A stretch of 64,000 nt of DNA. Origin: an uncultured Collinsella sp. (GTDB lineage: Bacteria; Actinomycetota; Coriobacteriia; Coriobacteriales; Coriobacteriaceae). Below the pieces are notes generated by a model. That model was not told the origin of the DNA and did no database searches. It saw only the letters and a program-made list of their open reading frames with translations. The position numbers were made by a program, and so were the translations under genes. Each line of letters begins with the position of its first letter. Positions within the stretch are counted from its first letter, which is position 1. The stretch spans positions 6,044 to 70,043 of the forward strand of contig CAAELZ010000071.1 in the NCBI GenBank assembly GCA_900756945.1, written 5' to 3'. Shown in pieces: positions 39,094 to 48,058 of this stretch.

Positions 39094-41421
39094 ATGGCGG
39101 ATTCTCAGATCCATGTCGCGCTGGCGGGTAACCCCAACTGCGGCAAGACCACGCTTTTCAACCTGATCACCGGCGCCAACGGCTACGTTGGCAACTGGCC
39201 CGGCGTCACGGTTGAGAAAAAGGAAGCCAAGCTCCTAAGCGACAAGAACGTCACGATTACGGACCTCCCCGGCATCTACTCGCTTTCCCCCTACAGCCCC
39301 GAGGAGCAGTGCTCGCGCGACTACCTCATGAGCGGCGAGCCCGATGTGGTCGTCCAGGTGGTCGATGCCACCAACCTGGAGCGCAACCTGTACCTGGCGC
39401 TTCAGGTCATTGAGACCGGTCTGCCCGTGGTCGTGGCCCTCAACATGGCCGACTTGGTCGAGAAGAACGGCGATAAGATCGACACGGACAAGCTCTCCAA
39501 GAAGCTCGGCTGCCCGGTCATGATGATCTCGGCTCTTAAGAACAAGGGCATCACGGAGCTGTTCGAGCAGGTCAAGAAGTCCGCTGCTTCCAAGGGCCAG
39601 GTGCCGGAGCACAAGTTCGATTCCTCTATCGAGGACGTTCTGGACCACATCGAGAACAACCTGCCGGCGAGTGTTCCCGCCAACAAGCGTCGCTACTACG
39701 CCGTCAAGCTGTTCGAGCGCGATGCGGACGCCTGCAAGCTCATCAACCTCACCAAGGAGAAGGCCGCTCGCGTCGAGCAGCTGGTCGCCCAGTGCGAGCA
39801 GGATTGCGACGACGACGCCGAGTCCATCATCACCGGCGAGCGCTATGGCGTGATTGCCCACATTATCGACGAGTGCATGACCAAGGCTCCGGCCAAGATG
39901 AGCACCTCCGAGAAGATCGACCGCGTGGTTACCAACCGTATCCTGGGCCTGCCGATCTTTGTGGTCATCATGTTCTGCGTGTACTACATCGCCGTTTCCA
40001 CCCTGGGCGGCACGGTGACCGACTTCACCAACGACCAGCTCTTCGGCACCGACGGCTGGTACGTGCTCGGTCAGGGTCGCGACGCCTATGACGCAGCTGT
40101 TGAGGCTGCGGGCGACAACGCCGACTCGGTCGACCCGGCACAGTACGGCCCCTATGTCCCGGGTATCACCACCGCGGTGCATGACGCTCTCGTGGCGGGC
40201 GGTACCGAGGACGGTGGCCTCGTCGATTCGCTGGTCTGCGACGGCATCGTGGCTGGCATCGGCGCCATCATGGGCTTCGTCCCGCAGATGTTCCTGCTCT
40301 TTGTGATGCTGTCTTTCTTGGAGGACTGCGGTTACATGGCCCGCGTCGCCTTCATCATGGACCGCGTGTTCCGCCGCTTTGGCCTGTCCGGTAAGTCCTT
40401 TATCCCCATGCTCGTGTCCTCGGGCTGCGGCGTCCCTGGCGTCATGGCTACCAAGACCATCGAGAACGAGAAGGACCGCCGCATGACGGTTATGACCACC
40501 ACGTTCATCCCTTGCGGCGCCAAGCTGCCGATCATCGCCCTGCTTATGGGTTCCATCATTGGCGACTCTTCTACCACCGCTGTGTGGATCAGCCCGCTCT
40601 TCTACTTCCTGGGCGTCTTTGCCGTCATTGCCTCGGGCCTCATGCTCAAGAAGACCAAGCTCTTCGCCGGCCGCCCGACGCCGTTTGTTATGGAGCTTCC
40701 TGCCTACCACTTCCCGGCGATCCGCTCTTGGGCGCTGCACGTGTGGGAGCGCTGCTTCGCCTTTATCAAGAAGGCCGGCACGGTCATCTTTGCGTCCACC
40801 GTCGTCGTTTGGTTCCTCTCCAACTTTGGTAGCTACAACGGCGCCTTTGGCTACCTGCCTTCCATGGAGGGCATCCCCGAGGAGTTCATGGATTACTCCG
40901 TGCTTGCCATGTTCGGCAACCTGGTCGCTTGGATCTTCGCCCCGCTCGGCTTTAGCACCTGGCAGGCCACCGCACTGACCGTCTCGGGCCTCGTTGCCAA
41001 GGAGAACGTTGTCGCCACCGCCGGCTCGCTGCTCTCCGTTGCCGACGCCGGCGAGACCGACCCGAGCCTGTGGACCGCGTTTGCGGCTATGTTCCCGACC
41101 ATGGGTGCTTGCGTCGCCTTTGGTGCCTTCAACCTGCTGTGCGCTCCGTGCTTTGCCGCTATCGGCACCATCCGTAACCAGATGAACTCCGGTAAGTGGA
41201 CCGCGATTGCCATCGGCTACGAGTGTGCCTTTGCTTGGGTCATCGGCCTGTTCATCAACCAGTTCTATAACCTGCTTGTTCTTGGGCAGTTTGGCATCTG
41301 GACGGTTGTGGCAATCGTGCTGCTGGCTGCGATGCTCTTCCAGATCTTCCGTCCCATGCCCAAGCACGCATGGACCGACGAGGACGAGACCAACACTGCT
41401 TCCGCCGCAGTTTCCGCTTAA
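39094..41421 (+). CDS. feoB: Ferrous iron transporter FeoB
   Basis: GTP-dependent Fe2+ importer in the membrane. The N-terminal G domain has G1 GNPNCGKTT, G2 with NWPGVTVEKK, G3 DLPGIYSLSPYSPEE and G4 NMAD. A helical domain follows, then the membrane part with the two gate domains, including LEDCGYMARVAFIMDR and SSGCGVPGVMATKTIEN. A loop of about 60 residues between the first two helix groups carries an acidic stretch. At 775 aa it is full length. A small Cys-rich partner gene follows. Confidence 0.96.
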   Translation: MADSQIHVALAGNPNCGKTTLFNLITGANGYVGNWPGVTVEKKEAKLLSDKNVTITDLPGIYSLSPYSPEEQCSRDYLMSGEPDVVVQVVDATNLERNLYLALQVIETGLPVVVALNMADLVEKNGDKIDTDKLSKKLGCPVMMISALKNKGITELFEQVKKSAASKGQVPEHKFDSSIEDVLDHIENNLPASVPANKRRYYAVKLFERDADACKLINLTKEKAARVEQLVAQCEQDCDDDAESIITGERYGVIAHIIDECMTKAPAKMSTSEKIDRVVTNRILGLPIFVVIMFCVYYIAVSTLGGTVTDFTNDQLFGTDGWYVLGQGRDAYDAAVEAAGDNADSVDPAQYGPYVPGITTAVHDALVAGGTEDGGLVDSLVCDGIVAGIGAIMGFVPQMFLLFVMLSFLEDCGYMARVAFIMDRVFRRFGLSGKSFIPMLVSSGCGVPGVMATKTIENEKDRRMTVMTTTFIPCGAKLPIIALLMGSIIGDSSTTAVWISPLFYFLGVFAVIASGLMLKKTKLFAGRPTPFVMELPAYHFPAIRSWALHVWERCFAFIKKAGTVIFASTVVVWFLSNFGSYNGAFGYLPSMEGIPEEFMDYSVLAMFGNLVAWIFAPLGFSTWQATALTVSGLVAKENVVATAGSLLSVADAGETDPSLWTAFAAMFPTMGACVAFGAFNLLCAPCFAAIGTIRNQMNSGKWTAIAIGYECAFAWVIGLFINQFYNLLVLGQFGIWTVVAIVLLAAMLFQIFRPMPKHAWTDEDETNTASAAVSA

Positions 41422-41450
41422 GTCCAAATAAGGATTAGCCCCTTTCCACG

Positions 41451-41483
41451 AGCCCGGGTGTCCCAGTGACACTCGGGCTTTTT
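41451..41483 (+). terminator. Rho-independent terminator of feoB
   Basis: A 12-bp stem (AGCCCGGGTGTC with GACACTCGGGCT, one G-T pair), 5-base loop and T run. Confidence 0.85.
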
Positions 41484-41516
41484 GGTGGGGGAGATGTGAC
41501 GTTTCCGCAGATAAAA

Positions 41517-41548
41517 CCGACCAAAATAAACCTGTCCCTTTTTGGTAG
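41517..41548. repeat. REP-like remnant
   Basis: CCAAAATAAACCTGTCCC followed by TTTTTGG; the CCAAAA/TTTTGG ends pair. It resembles REP sequences known near RAYT transposases; none is present here. Confidence 0.3.
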
Positions 41549-41596
41549 GTTGAGAATGGGGTAAAGTAAGTGATGGTTAACTAGAGGAGGCCTGCT

Positions 41597-41797
41597 ATGG
41601 CACCTATCGATATTGTTGTACTGGCTGTTATCGGTATTGCGTTTGTCGCCGTGTGCGTGCGCATTTATCGCAAGGGCACCTGCGCCGACTGCGCTCAAGG
41701 TGGCGTTTGCACGGGACATTGCTCCAACAAAAAGACCTGCGCCGCACTTAAGGGCGTAGACAAAATTGCCGAAGACTTGGGCCGCGGGATCAAATAA
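41597..41797 (+). CDS. FeoB-associated Cys-rich membrane protein
   Basis: Short protein (66 aa) with one N-terminal membrane helix (IDIVVLAVIGIAFVAVCVRI) and a Cys-rich tail (GTCADCAQGGVCTGHCSNKKTC). This arrangement is that of the FeoB-associated Cys-rich family found downstream of feoB in many anaerobes. It is separated from feoB by a terminator, and AGAGGAGG precedes the ATG, so it may have its own promoter. The Cys residues may bind iron or a cluster. Confidence 0.85.
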   Translation: MAPIDIVVLAVIGIAFVAVCVRIYRKGTCADCAQGGVCTGHCSNKKTCAALKGVDKIAEDLGRGIK

Positions 41798-41820
41798 GGC
41801 CCGGACATCCAGGCATCCAG

Positions 41821-41853
41821 GCGCCTCGCGAGTATCCGTTCGCGGGGCGCTTT
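41821..41853 (+). terminator. Hairpin after the Cys-rich gene
   Basis: An 11-bp stem (GCGCCTCGCGA with TCGCGGGGCGC, one G-T pair) followed by TTT. Confidence 0.6.
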
Positions 41854-41949
41854 GCACATATGGGGGCGAGCGCGGTGAGTTAAAGAGTGATTTTGGGGTA
41901 TCGTTACCTGTACTGTTAATTGGCAACTTATCTATAACGGAGTAACCCC

Positions 41950-43029
41950 ATGAGCGCTCGCGTAACCATGAAGGACATAGCCGCCGAGCTTGGCGTTTCC
42001 ATCAATACCGTGCACAAGGCCCTGACGGGTAAGGCCGGCGTGAGCGAATCCGTGCGCTCCAAGGTGAATGCTAAGGCCGAGGCCATGGGTTACCATCGCA
42101 ATACGAGTGCCTCGAGCCTGCGCCGCAAGGATATCAACCTGGTGTTTTGCCTGCCCCGCGCATCGTGCGAGGGGGCGTACTTTTTCCGTTACCTTTGGGA
42201 AGGCTGCAACCGCTTTGAGCAGGAGGTCATCGACCGGGGCATTACGGTTGAGCGCGTTGAATTTGGCGTGGGTGGCTACGCCGATGCGCTCGAGCAGATC
42301 GATGAGCGTCTGCAGGTAGGCGAGAAGATTGATGGTCTGCTTGCCTATGTTCCGGGTGATGACCGCGCAACCGAGCTCTTGAGGCAGATTGCCGAGGCGG
42401 GCGTGACAATCGAGCTCGTAGACGGCGACCGCCCGCACCTCGATCGCCTGGGTGCCAGTCTGGCGGACTATTCCGCGGCGGGCAGTCTTATGGCGGAGCA
42501 GGCGGCAAATCTGGTCCACGCTTCTGGGGCTGATGCCCGCGTGCTCCTGTTGGCGGGCGACCCCTATACCGATTCACACTATCTGACCGCCCGCGCCTTT
42601 CATAATTACCTGCGCGAACACGATATTCCATGGCAGGTTGAGGACCTTGCCGGCGCCCATGCGCAAGTCAAACAGCTCGAGCGCGAGCTTGAGCAGCGCT
42701 TGAGTGCGCCGGATGCTCCCGAGCTCATCTGTAGCGTTTTTGCCGTTGGTTCCGAGGTGGTCGCCGACGCGCTTGTTTCAAGCGGCAAGGCCGGCAAGGT
42801 CATGGTAATCGGCAACGACCTGTTCCCCGAGAGCGCCTTGGCCTTGCGCCGTGGCATCTTTACCAATATTGTCTATAAGGACCCGGTGAGCTTGGCCTAC
42901 CGTGGCGCCAAGACTTTGGGCGAGTATTTGCTGTGGGGTAAAACTCCGGCGGAGCCCGTGCAGAAGGGTGCTGTGGAGATGGTGTTTGCCAGCAACGTCG
43001 ACCGCTACTGCGAGCTTGCGGGAATTTAG
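41950..43029 (+). CDS. LacI-family regulator, probable regulator of the pectin island
   Basis: Regulator of 359 aa. The N-terminal helix-turn-helix is VTMKDIAAELGVSINTVHKALTGKAGV, with His-Lys where most relatives have Ser-Arg in the recognition helix. The ligand domain looks like the periplasmic-binding-protein type (LIYTVFCLP-like NLVFCLPRASCEGAYFFRYLWEGCNRF). It sits at the head of the galacturonate genes, from which only an inserted IS element separates it. The GTGAACGTTCAC palindromes before those genes are the likely targets; this is inference. Confidence 0.85.
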   Translation: MSARVTMKDIAAELGVSINTVHKALTGKAGVSESVRSKVNAKAEAMGYHRNTSASSLRRKDINLVFCLPRASCEGAYFFRYLWEGCNRFEQEVIDRGITVERVEFGVGGYADALEQIDERLQVGEKIDGLLAYVPGDDRATELLRQIAEAGVTIELVDGDRPHLDRLGASLADYSAAGSLMAEQAANLVHASGADARVLLLAGDPYTDSHYLTARAFHNYLREHDIPWQVEDLAGAHAQVKQLERELEQRLSAPDAPELICSVFAVGSEVVADALVSSGKAGKVMVIGNDLFPESALALRRGIFTNIVYKDPVSLAYRGAKTLGEYLLWGKTPAEPVQKGAVEMVFASNVDRYCELAGI

Positions 43030-43058
43030 CCGTTTGGTCAGGTACCCCCTCTTGCGAC

Positions 43059-43082
43059 GTGCATTTTTTGGAGTATTCAGCA
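43059..43082 (-). repeat. 24-bp inverted-repeat partner, left copy
   Basis: GTGCATTTTTTGGAGTATTCAGCA, matched in reverse by 44679-44702 with one mismatch. On the minus strand it reads as the start of a peptide MLNTPKNARR. Confidence 0.7.
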
Positions 43083-43117
43083 ATGGCGTGTCCCGAAAGA
43101 GGTTAGGACGACTGTTT

Positions 43118-44611
43118 TAAGTGCCCCCGATGGCGTAATTGAACTGCGCCCCAATTCTTGGACGGGCTAATAAGCGGCCTACGCCGCACATAGGGACTGA
43201 TTCCGGAATTCCTCCGGGGTCAGTCCCTTCAGTTTAACCTGCCTCCTTCTCGTGTTCCAATGGATGATGTATTCGTCCAGGTCTCTCTTGAAGTCTTCGA
43301 AGCAAGGCCATTTTCTTCCGCGAAAGAACTCGTCCTTCATATGGCCGAACACCTGCTCCGTCGCGCCGTTGTCGATGCAGTTGCCCTTCCGGGACATGCT
43401 CTGCACCACGCCGGCCTCCTCCAGCCGCTTGCACCACCCGGCCTGCTGGTACTGCCAGCCCATGTCCGAGTGCAGGACCGGCCTGGAGCCCTCGGGCATC
43501 TTGGACACGAGCTGGTCGAGCAGCTCGTGCTGCTGGGCCATGTTGGGATGCAGCGACGTGGACCAGGCGACGATCTCCTTGCTGCCGAAATCGTAGACCG
43601 GCGCGAAGTAGGCCTTGCCCCAGGGCTGCTTGAACTCGGTGACGTCGGTGCCCATCTTCTCCCACGGCCCGTCGGCGGCGAAGTCCCTGCCGATGACGTT
43701 CTCGAAGGTCTTTCCGACCTTGCCCCTGTACGAGTTGTACCTGTGGTAGTCGGTCTCGCGGCGGATCCCGCAGCTGATGCCCATCTCGCGCATCATCTTC
43801 AGCGTCGTCTTGTCGGCTATGCGCACGCCCTGCTCGGCGCGCAGGCACATGGCGATCTGCCTGTGGCCGCACCCGTTGGCGGTGCGCGAGAATATCTCGG
43901 CGGCGGCCTCCCAGAGCTCGGGCCTGGTGGGAGCCTTCGGGTGCGACAGCGCGTAGTAGTAGCTCGACCTCGCCAGGCCGGCGCACTCGAGCAGGTCGGC
44001 GAGGGGGTATTGCCCTGAAAGCCCGCTCACGACCGCGGCCTTTTCGCCGTTCGAGAGCGTTTCTCCGCCTTCAGGGCGATCGATTTTTTTTAGGTAGGCG
44101 TTCTCCGCCTCGAGCCTCTTGATCCTGCGCTCGAGCTCTTGCTCGCGCGTCGTCTCCCCGGACGGGGAGCCGGACCCCCTCGGCCTCCCCCTGGGCTTTG
44201 GCCTGAGCGCCTCCGGGCCCTCCTCCCTGTAGGCCTTCAGCCATTTCTTGAAAGGGCTTGGCGAGGCTATCCCGAACTTCTCCATGGCCTCGGGCTTCGT
44301 CATGCCCTCGTCGACGACCGCCCTGACGGCGGCCAGCTTCGTCTCGAACGAATGGGCGGTGTGTTTCTTTCCCATCATGGCCAGAACCTCGATACCAGCA
44401 GACCTGTAGGTGCACAGCCATTCTCTCACGGTTTCCTCCGGCATCCCGAGAAGGGCCGCGATCGCCGCGCGGCCGTGCCCCTCGTCGTGCAGCTCTGCCG
44501 CTCGCAGTCTCATCCCGACGTCGTACAAAGCGTTTCCAGCCATAAAAAAGCCTCCCATTTCTTGTGTCCAAGAAATGGGAGGCAGTTCAAATTCGCCATC
44601 GGGGGCACTTA
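43118..44611. mobile_element. IS3-family insertion sequence
   Basis: A 1494-bp element. The ends are imperfect inverted repeats of about 45 bases, beginning TAAGTGCCCCCGATGGCG and later containing TTGAACTGC and TTCTTGGAC on both sides. TTT on each flank (43115-43117 and 44612-44614) may be the target duplication. It carries one transposase gene. It inserted between the LacI regulator and uxaC without breaking either gene. Confidence 0.88.
43179..44543 (-). CDS. IS3-family transposase, OrfA and OrfB in a single frame
   Basis: Transposase of 454 aa. The N-terminal part has two helix-turn-helix units (RAAIAALLGMPEETVREWLCTY and TKPEAMEKFGIASPSPFKKWLKAY) and a coiled coil (RELERRIKRLEAENAYLKKI type). 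The C-terminal part is the DDE integrase core: DVTEFK, HSDMGWQY and NGATEQVFGHMKDE. In most IS3 elements these are two ORFs joined by a -1 frameshift at an A-rich site; here a run of eight A (44084-44091 on the complementary strand) lies at the junction but the frame stays open. GGGAGG supports ATG 44543. Confidence 0.92.
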   Translation of the reverse strand: MAGNALYDVGMRLRAAELHDEGHGRAAIAALLGMPEETVREWLCTYRSAGIEVLAMMGKKHTAHSFETKLAAVRAVVDEGMTKPEAMEKFGIASPSPFKKWLKAYREEGPEALRPKPRGRPRGSGSPSGETTREQELERRIKRLEAENAYLKKIDRPEGGETLSNGEKAAVVSGLSGQYPLADLLECAGLARSSYYYALSHPKAPTRPELWEAAAEIFSRTANGCGHRQIAMCLRAEQGVRIADKTTLKMMREMGISCGIRRETDYHRYNSYRGKVGKTFENVIGRDFAADGPWEKMGTDVTEFKQPWGKAYFAPVYDFGSKEIVAWSTSLHPNMAQQHELLDQLVSKMPEGSRPVLHSDMGWQYQQAGWCKRLEEAGVVQSMSRKGNCIDNGATEQVFGHMKDEFFRGRKWPCFEDFKRDLDEYIIHWNTRRRQVKLKGLTPEEFRNQSLCAA

Positions 44612-44678
44612 TTTATGCCGATTGGGCGCAATATGAGCATCAGATAGGGCTTCGAAGACGGTGCGCGGTGCGCTCCGA

Positions 44679-44702
44679 TGCTGAATACTCCCAAAAATGC
44701 AC
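44679..44702 (+). repeat. 24-bp inverted-repeat partner, right copy
   Basis: TGCTGAATACTCCCAAAAATGCAC, the reverse partner of 43059-43082. It begins a 38-codon ORF (44678-44794) whose first ten residues are MLNTPKNARR; the product is unrecognised and the ORF may be chance. Confidence 0.6.
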
Positions 44703-44793
44703 GGCGGAACATGACCCACCTGGCCAAAGCGCTCAAGCTCGGTATTCGGGGACGCCTGCCAATTCGCAATACATACAAGTCACGGCTCCAGTA

Positions 44794-44822
44794 ACCGTTG
44801 AACGGGCAAAATCGACCGTTCA
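44794..44822 (+). promoter_or_regulatory. 21-bp-spaced direct repeat, site B (uxaC promoter)
   Basis: ACCGTTGA at 44794 and ACCGTTCA at 44815. The first LacI-type operator begins 23 bases after the start of the second repeat. Confidence 0.55.
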
Positions 44823-44837
44823 CCCCATGGTGGTTAG

Positions 44838-44887
44838 GTGAACGTTCACCTGTTAAGTCGCAATGAATTAGTATAGTGAACGTTCAC
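44838..44887. promoter_or_regulatory. Two LacI-type operators of uxaC
   Basis: GTGAACGTTCAC at 44838-44849 (inside the 16-base palindrome AGGTGAACGTTCACCT) and again at 44876-44887. The second overlaps TATAGT (44872-44877), a likely -10 box; the -35 region is weak, which suits an activator. Confidence 0.8.
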
Positions 44888-44941
44888 CTAGAGGATAACG
44901 AGCGCATCGTGCGCCCGCTCCGCCAACAAAGGGGTTGTTTG

Positions 44942-46369
44942 ATGAAAAACTTCATGGACGATCAGGATTTCCTGCTGAGCACCAAAACCGGTGAGGAGCT
45001 GTTCCACAACTTTGCCGAGGGCATGCCCATCGTTGACTACCACTGCCACATTTCTCCCAAGGAGATCTGGGACGACAAGCGTTTTGAGAACATCACCGAG
45101 GTTTGGCTGGGCGGTGACCACTACAAGTGGCGCCTGATGCGTGCCAACGGCGTCGACGAGCGCTTCATTACCGGCGATGCCCCTGCTCGCGAGAAGTTCC
45201 AGAAGTGGGCCGAGACCCTGGGCCGTTGCGTGGGCAACCCCGTCTTTGAGTGGAGCCACCTGGAGCTTAAGCGTTACTTTGGCTACGAGGGCGTCCTGAA
45301 CGGCAAAACCGCTCAGGAGGTCTGGGACCTTGCCAACGCCAAGCTCGCTGAGGCCAGCTTTACCTGCCGCAACCTCATCAAGCAGTCCAACGTCCGCATG
45401 ATCTGCACTACCGACGACCCCGCCGACAGCTTTGAGTGGCACAAGAAGATTGCCGCCGACGACAGTTTTGACGTTCAGGTCGTTCCCGCCATGCGCCCCG
45501 ATGCCGCCCTGCGCATCGAGCGTGGCCAGGAGTTCGCCGACTACTGCAAGCATCTCTCCGAGGTTGCTGGCGTTGAGATCAGCGACTTCGAGGGCATGAA
45601 GGCCGCCATCTCCAAGCGCTACGAGGTCGCCCACGAGCTGGGCTGCCGCGCTTCCGACCACGCGCTCGACTACGTTATGTACGCTCCGGCTACCGCCGAC
45701 GAGATCGAGGCCATCTTTGCCAAGGGCCTTGCCGCCGAGCCGCTTGCCGAGGACGAGGTCCTCAAGTACAAGACGGCCTTTATGCAGTTCGTCGCCGGCG
45801 AGTATGTCCGCCTTGGTTGGGCCATGCAGCTGCACTTTGGCTGCAAGCGTGACAACAACCGCGCTATGTTCGCCAAGCTCGGTCCCGACACCGGCTACGA
45901 CTGCATCTCCAACTACACGCCGTCCGACCAGCTGGCCGATTTCCTCAACTCCATCCAGGAGTCCACGGGTCTGCCCAAGACCATCCTGTACAGCCTGAAC
46001 CCCATCGACAACACCATGATCGATACCGTGATGGGCTGCTTCCAGGAGGCTCCGACCGCCGGCAAGATCCAGAACGGCTCTGCCTGGTGGTTCAACGACA
46101 ACGAGATCGGTATGCGCGAGCAGCTTACGGCTCTGGCTAACGAGGGCGTGCTGGGCAACTTTGTGGGCATGCTTACCGATTCCCGCTCCTTCCTGTCCTA
46201 CCCGCGTCACGAGTACTTCCGTCGCGTGCTGTGCGGCGTGATCGGCGAGTGGGTCGAGCAGGGCAAGTATCCGGCCGACATGGAGCTGCTGGGAGCCATC
46301 GTGCGCGACATCAGCTACAACAACGCGGTCCGCTACTTTGGCTTTGACCTGGATACCGTCGAGGCTTAA
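44942..46369 (+). CDS. uxaC: Glucuronate/galacturonate isomerase UxaC
   Basis: Converts D-galacturonate to D-tagaturonate (and glucuronate to fructuronate). It has the metal-binding HCH motif (DYHCHISPKEI, His34 and His36) and family stretches TTDDPADSFEWHKKI, LHFGCKRDNN and FNDNEIGMREQL. The frame is open from 44876, but that start lies in the operator; ATG 44942 follows AAAGGGG. 475 aa, as expected. First gene of the uxaC-uxaB-uxaA run. Confidence 0.95.
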   Translation: MKNFMDDQDFLLSTKTGEELFHNFAEGMPIVDYHCHISPKEIWDDKRFENITEVWLGGDHYKWRLMRANGVDERFITGDAPAREKFQKWAETLGRCVGNPVFEWSHLELKRYFGYEGVLNGKTAQEVWDLANAKLAEASFTCRNLIKQSNVRMICTTDDPADSFEWHKKIAADDSFDVQVVPAMRPDAALRIERGQEFADYCKHLSEVAGVEISDFEGMKAAISKRYEVAHELGCRASDHALDYVMYAPATADEIEAIFAKGLAAEPLAEDEVLKYKTAFMQFVAGEYVRLGWAMQLHFGCKRDNNRAMFAKLGPDTGYDCISNYTPSDQLADFLNSIQESTGLPKTILYSLNPIDNTMIDTVMGCFQEAPTAGKIQNGSAWWFNDNEIGMREQLTALANEGVLGNFVGMLTDSRSFLSYPRHEYFRRVLCGVIGEWVEQGKYPADMELLGAIVRDISYNNAVRYFGFDLDTVEA

Positions 46370-46393
46370 ACCCGCATCGAATCACACCGAACT

Positions 46394-46430
46394 CGGGAGC
46401 GCCGTTGCCACACGCGACGCCCCCGTTTTG
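46394..46430 (+). terminator. Weak hairpin between uxaC and uxaB
   Basis: CGGGAGCGCCG with CGACGCCCCCG (mismatches), then TTTTG. It may reduce but not stop transcription into uxaB. Confidence 0.35.
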
Positions 46431-46465
46431 CCTGCACGCTAACAGCAATCTAAGGAGAGACATCG

Positions 46466-47980
46466 ATGGAGAACATCAGCTACGAAACGCTCGAGAAGAT
46501 CGGCTACAAGGGCTACCTGCTGCCCAAGGACGCGCCCGAGAAGGTTCTGCAGTTTGGCGAGGGCAATTTCCTGCGCGCCTTTGTCGACCGCTTCTTTGAC
46601 ATGGGCAACGAGGCAACCGGCTGGAACGGCAAGGTTGTCATGGTCCAGCCCATCAGCGGTGCCTTTAGCTTTGCCGACGGCATTAACGCTCAGGACGACC
46701 TGTACACCGTGCTGGTGCGCGGCAAGGAGAACGGCAACACGGTCGACGAGTCCCGTGTGATCAGCGCCTGCAGCCGCTGCCTCAATCCGTATCGTGAGGA
46801 CGACTACCGCGCCATGATGGAGGTCGCCGTCTCCGACGATTTGGAGATTATCGTCTCCAACACCACCGAGGCTGGCATTGCCTACGATCCGTCCTGCAAG
46901 GCCGACGACATGCCGCCCGCGAGCTTCCCCGCTAAGCTTGCCCAGGTGCTCCACACCCGCTGGGCCGCCGGCAAGCCGGGCGTCATCGTGCTCGCCTGCG
47001 AACTCATCGATCACAACGGCGAGGAGCTGCTGCGCATCATGAACCAGTACGTGAGCGACTGGGGCTGGGAGGACGAGTTTGCGCAGTGGATGGCCAACGA
47101 CTGCACCGTCTGCACCACGCTCGTCGACACTATCGTCCCCGGCCGCATCCGCGACCCCAAGGAGGCCGCTGCCGTGGCCGAGCGCCTGGGCTACGAAGAT
47201 CCCTTCCTGGCCGTGCGCGAGCCCTTCCAGATGTGGGGTATCCAGGGCGACGAGTCACTTGCCGAGAAGCTGCCCTTCGTGAAGGCCGGCCTGCCGGGCG
47301 TCTTTGTGACCCCCGATGTCACCCCGTACAAGAAGCGCAAGGTCCGCATCCTCAACGGCGCCCACACTGCCTTTGTTCCGGGCTCCTGGGTTGCCGGCTT
47401 TGACATCGTGCGCGATTGCATGCACGACGAGACCGTCCGTGGCTTCATGAACACCATGCTCTACGACGAGGTCATCCCGACGCTTGCCGCCGATCTGGAT
47501 GTCGAGGACTGCAAGGCCTTTGCCGCCGCCGTCGAGAACCGCTTCGACAACCCGTTTATCGACCACGCGCTGCTCTCCATTTGCCTCAACTCAACCGCCA
47601 AATGGCGTGCTCGCGACCTGCCCACGCTCAAGGACTATGTTGCCGAGACCGGCAGCCTGCCCAAGTGCCTGGCGACGAGCCTCGCTACGCTCATTGCCTT
47701 CTATACGCAGGAGCTTGTGTCCCGCGAGGGCGATGGCCTGCACCTGCGCCGTGCCGACGGCACCGAGTACACCGCTCAGGACGACGCCTTCGTGCTCGAT
47801 TTCTACGCTGCCCACGCCGGTGCAGACGATGCCGAGCTGGTGCACGACGTGCTCAGTAACGAGCAGATGTGGGGCGAGGACCTTACGCAGATTGCCGGCC
47901 TTGAGGAGTTCGTCGTCAACGCGCTTGCCGTCGTGCGCGTCGAGGGCGCCAAACAGGCCTTCGCCAACGCCCAGGCCTAA
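46466..47980 (+). CDS. uxaB: Tagaturonate reductase UxaB
   Basis: Reduces D-tagaturonate to D-altronate with NADH. It belongs to the long-chain mannitol dehydrogenase family: N-terminal nucleotide-binding start VLQFGEGNFLRAFVDRFFD, then NTTEAGIAY, LACELIDHNGEEL, and the catalytic region KKRKVRILNGAHTAF. At 504 aa it is near the usual 480-500. AAGGAGAG precedes ATG 46466. Confidence 0.94.
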   Translation: MENISYETLEKIGYKGYLLPKDAPEKVLQFGEGNFLRAFVDRFFDMGNEATGWNGKVVMVQPISGAFSFADGINAQDDLYTVLVRGKENGNTVDESRVISACSRCLNPYREDDYRAMMEVAVSDDLEIIVSNTTEAGIAYDPSCKADDMPPASFPAKLAQVLHTRWAAGKPGVIVLACELIDHNGEELLRIMNQYVSDWGWEDEFAQWMANDCTVCTTLVDTIVPGRIRDPKEAAAVAERLGYEDPFLAVREPFQMWGIQGDESLAEKLPFVKAGLPGVFVTPDVTPYKKRKVRILNGAHTAFVPGSWVAGFDIVRDCMHDETVRGFMNTMLYDEVIPTLAADLDVEDCKAFAAAVENRFDNPFIDHALLSICLNSTAKWRARDLPTLKDYVAETGSLPKCLATSLATLIAFYTQELVSREGDGLHLRRADGTEYTAQDDAFVLDFYAAHAGADDAELVHDVLSNEQMWGEDLTQIAGLEEFVVNALAVVRVEGAKQAFANAQA

Positions 47981-47990
47981 ATCCTTCTGT

Positions 47991-48016
47991 GCGCCCGCCG
48001 GGCAACTGGCGGGCGC
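47991..48016 (+). terminator. Hairpin between uxaB and uxaA
   Basis: A perfect 9-bp stem GCGCCCGCC/GGCGGGCGC without a T run. Confidence 0.4.
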
Positions 48017-48058
48017 CCGCTGACTTCTGCTCAACCTGTAGGGTTAGGACCATTTGTA

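Noticed and set aside
43260..44018. Plus-strand open frame inside the IS
   Set aside because: Antisense of the transposase; no family features.
44876..44941. Longer N-terminus for UxaC
   Set aside because: It would start inside the operator and -10 box; AAAGGGG fits the ATG at 44942.
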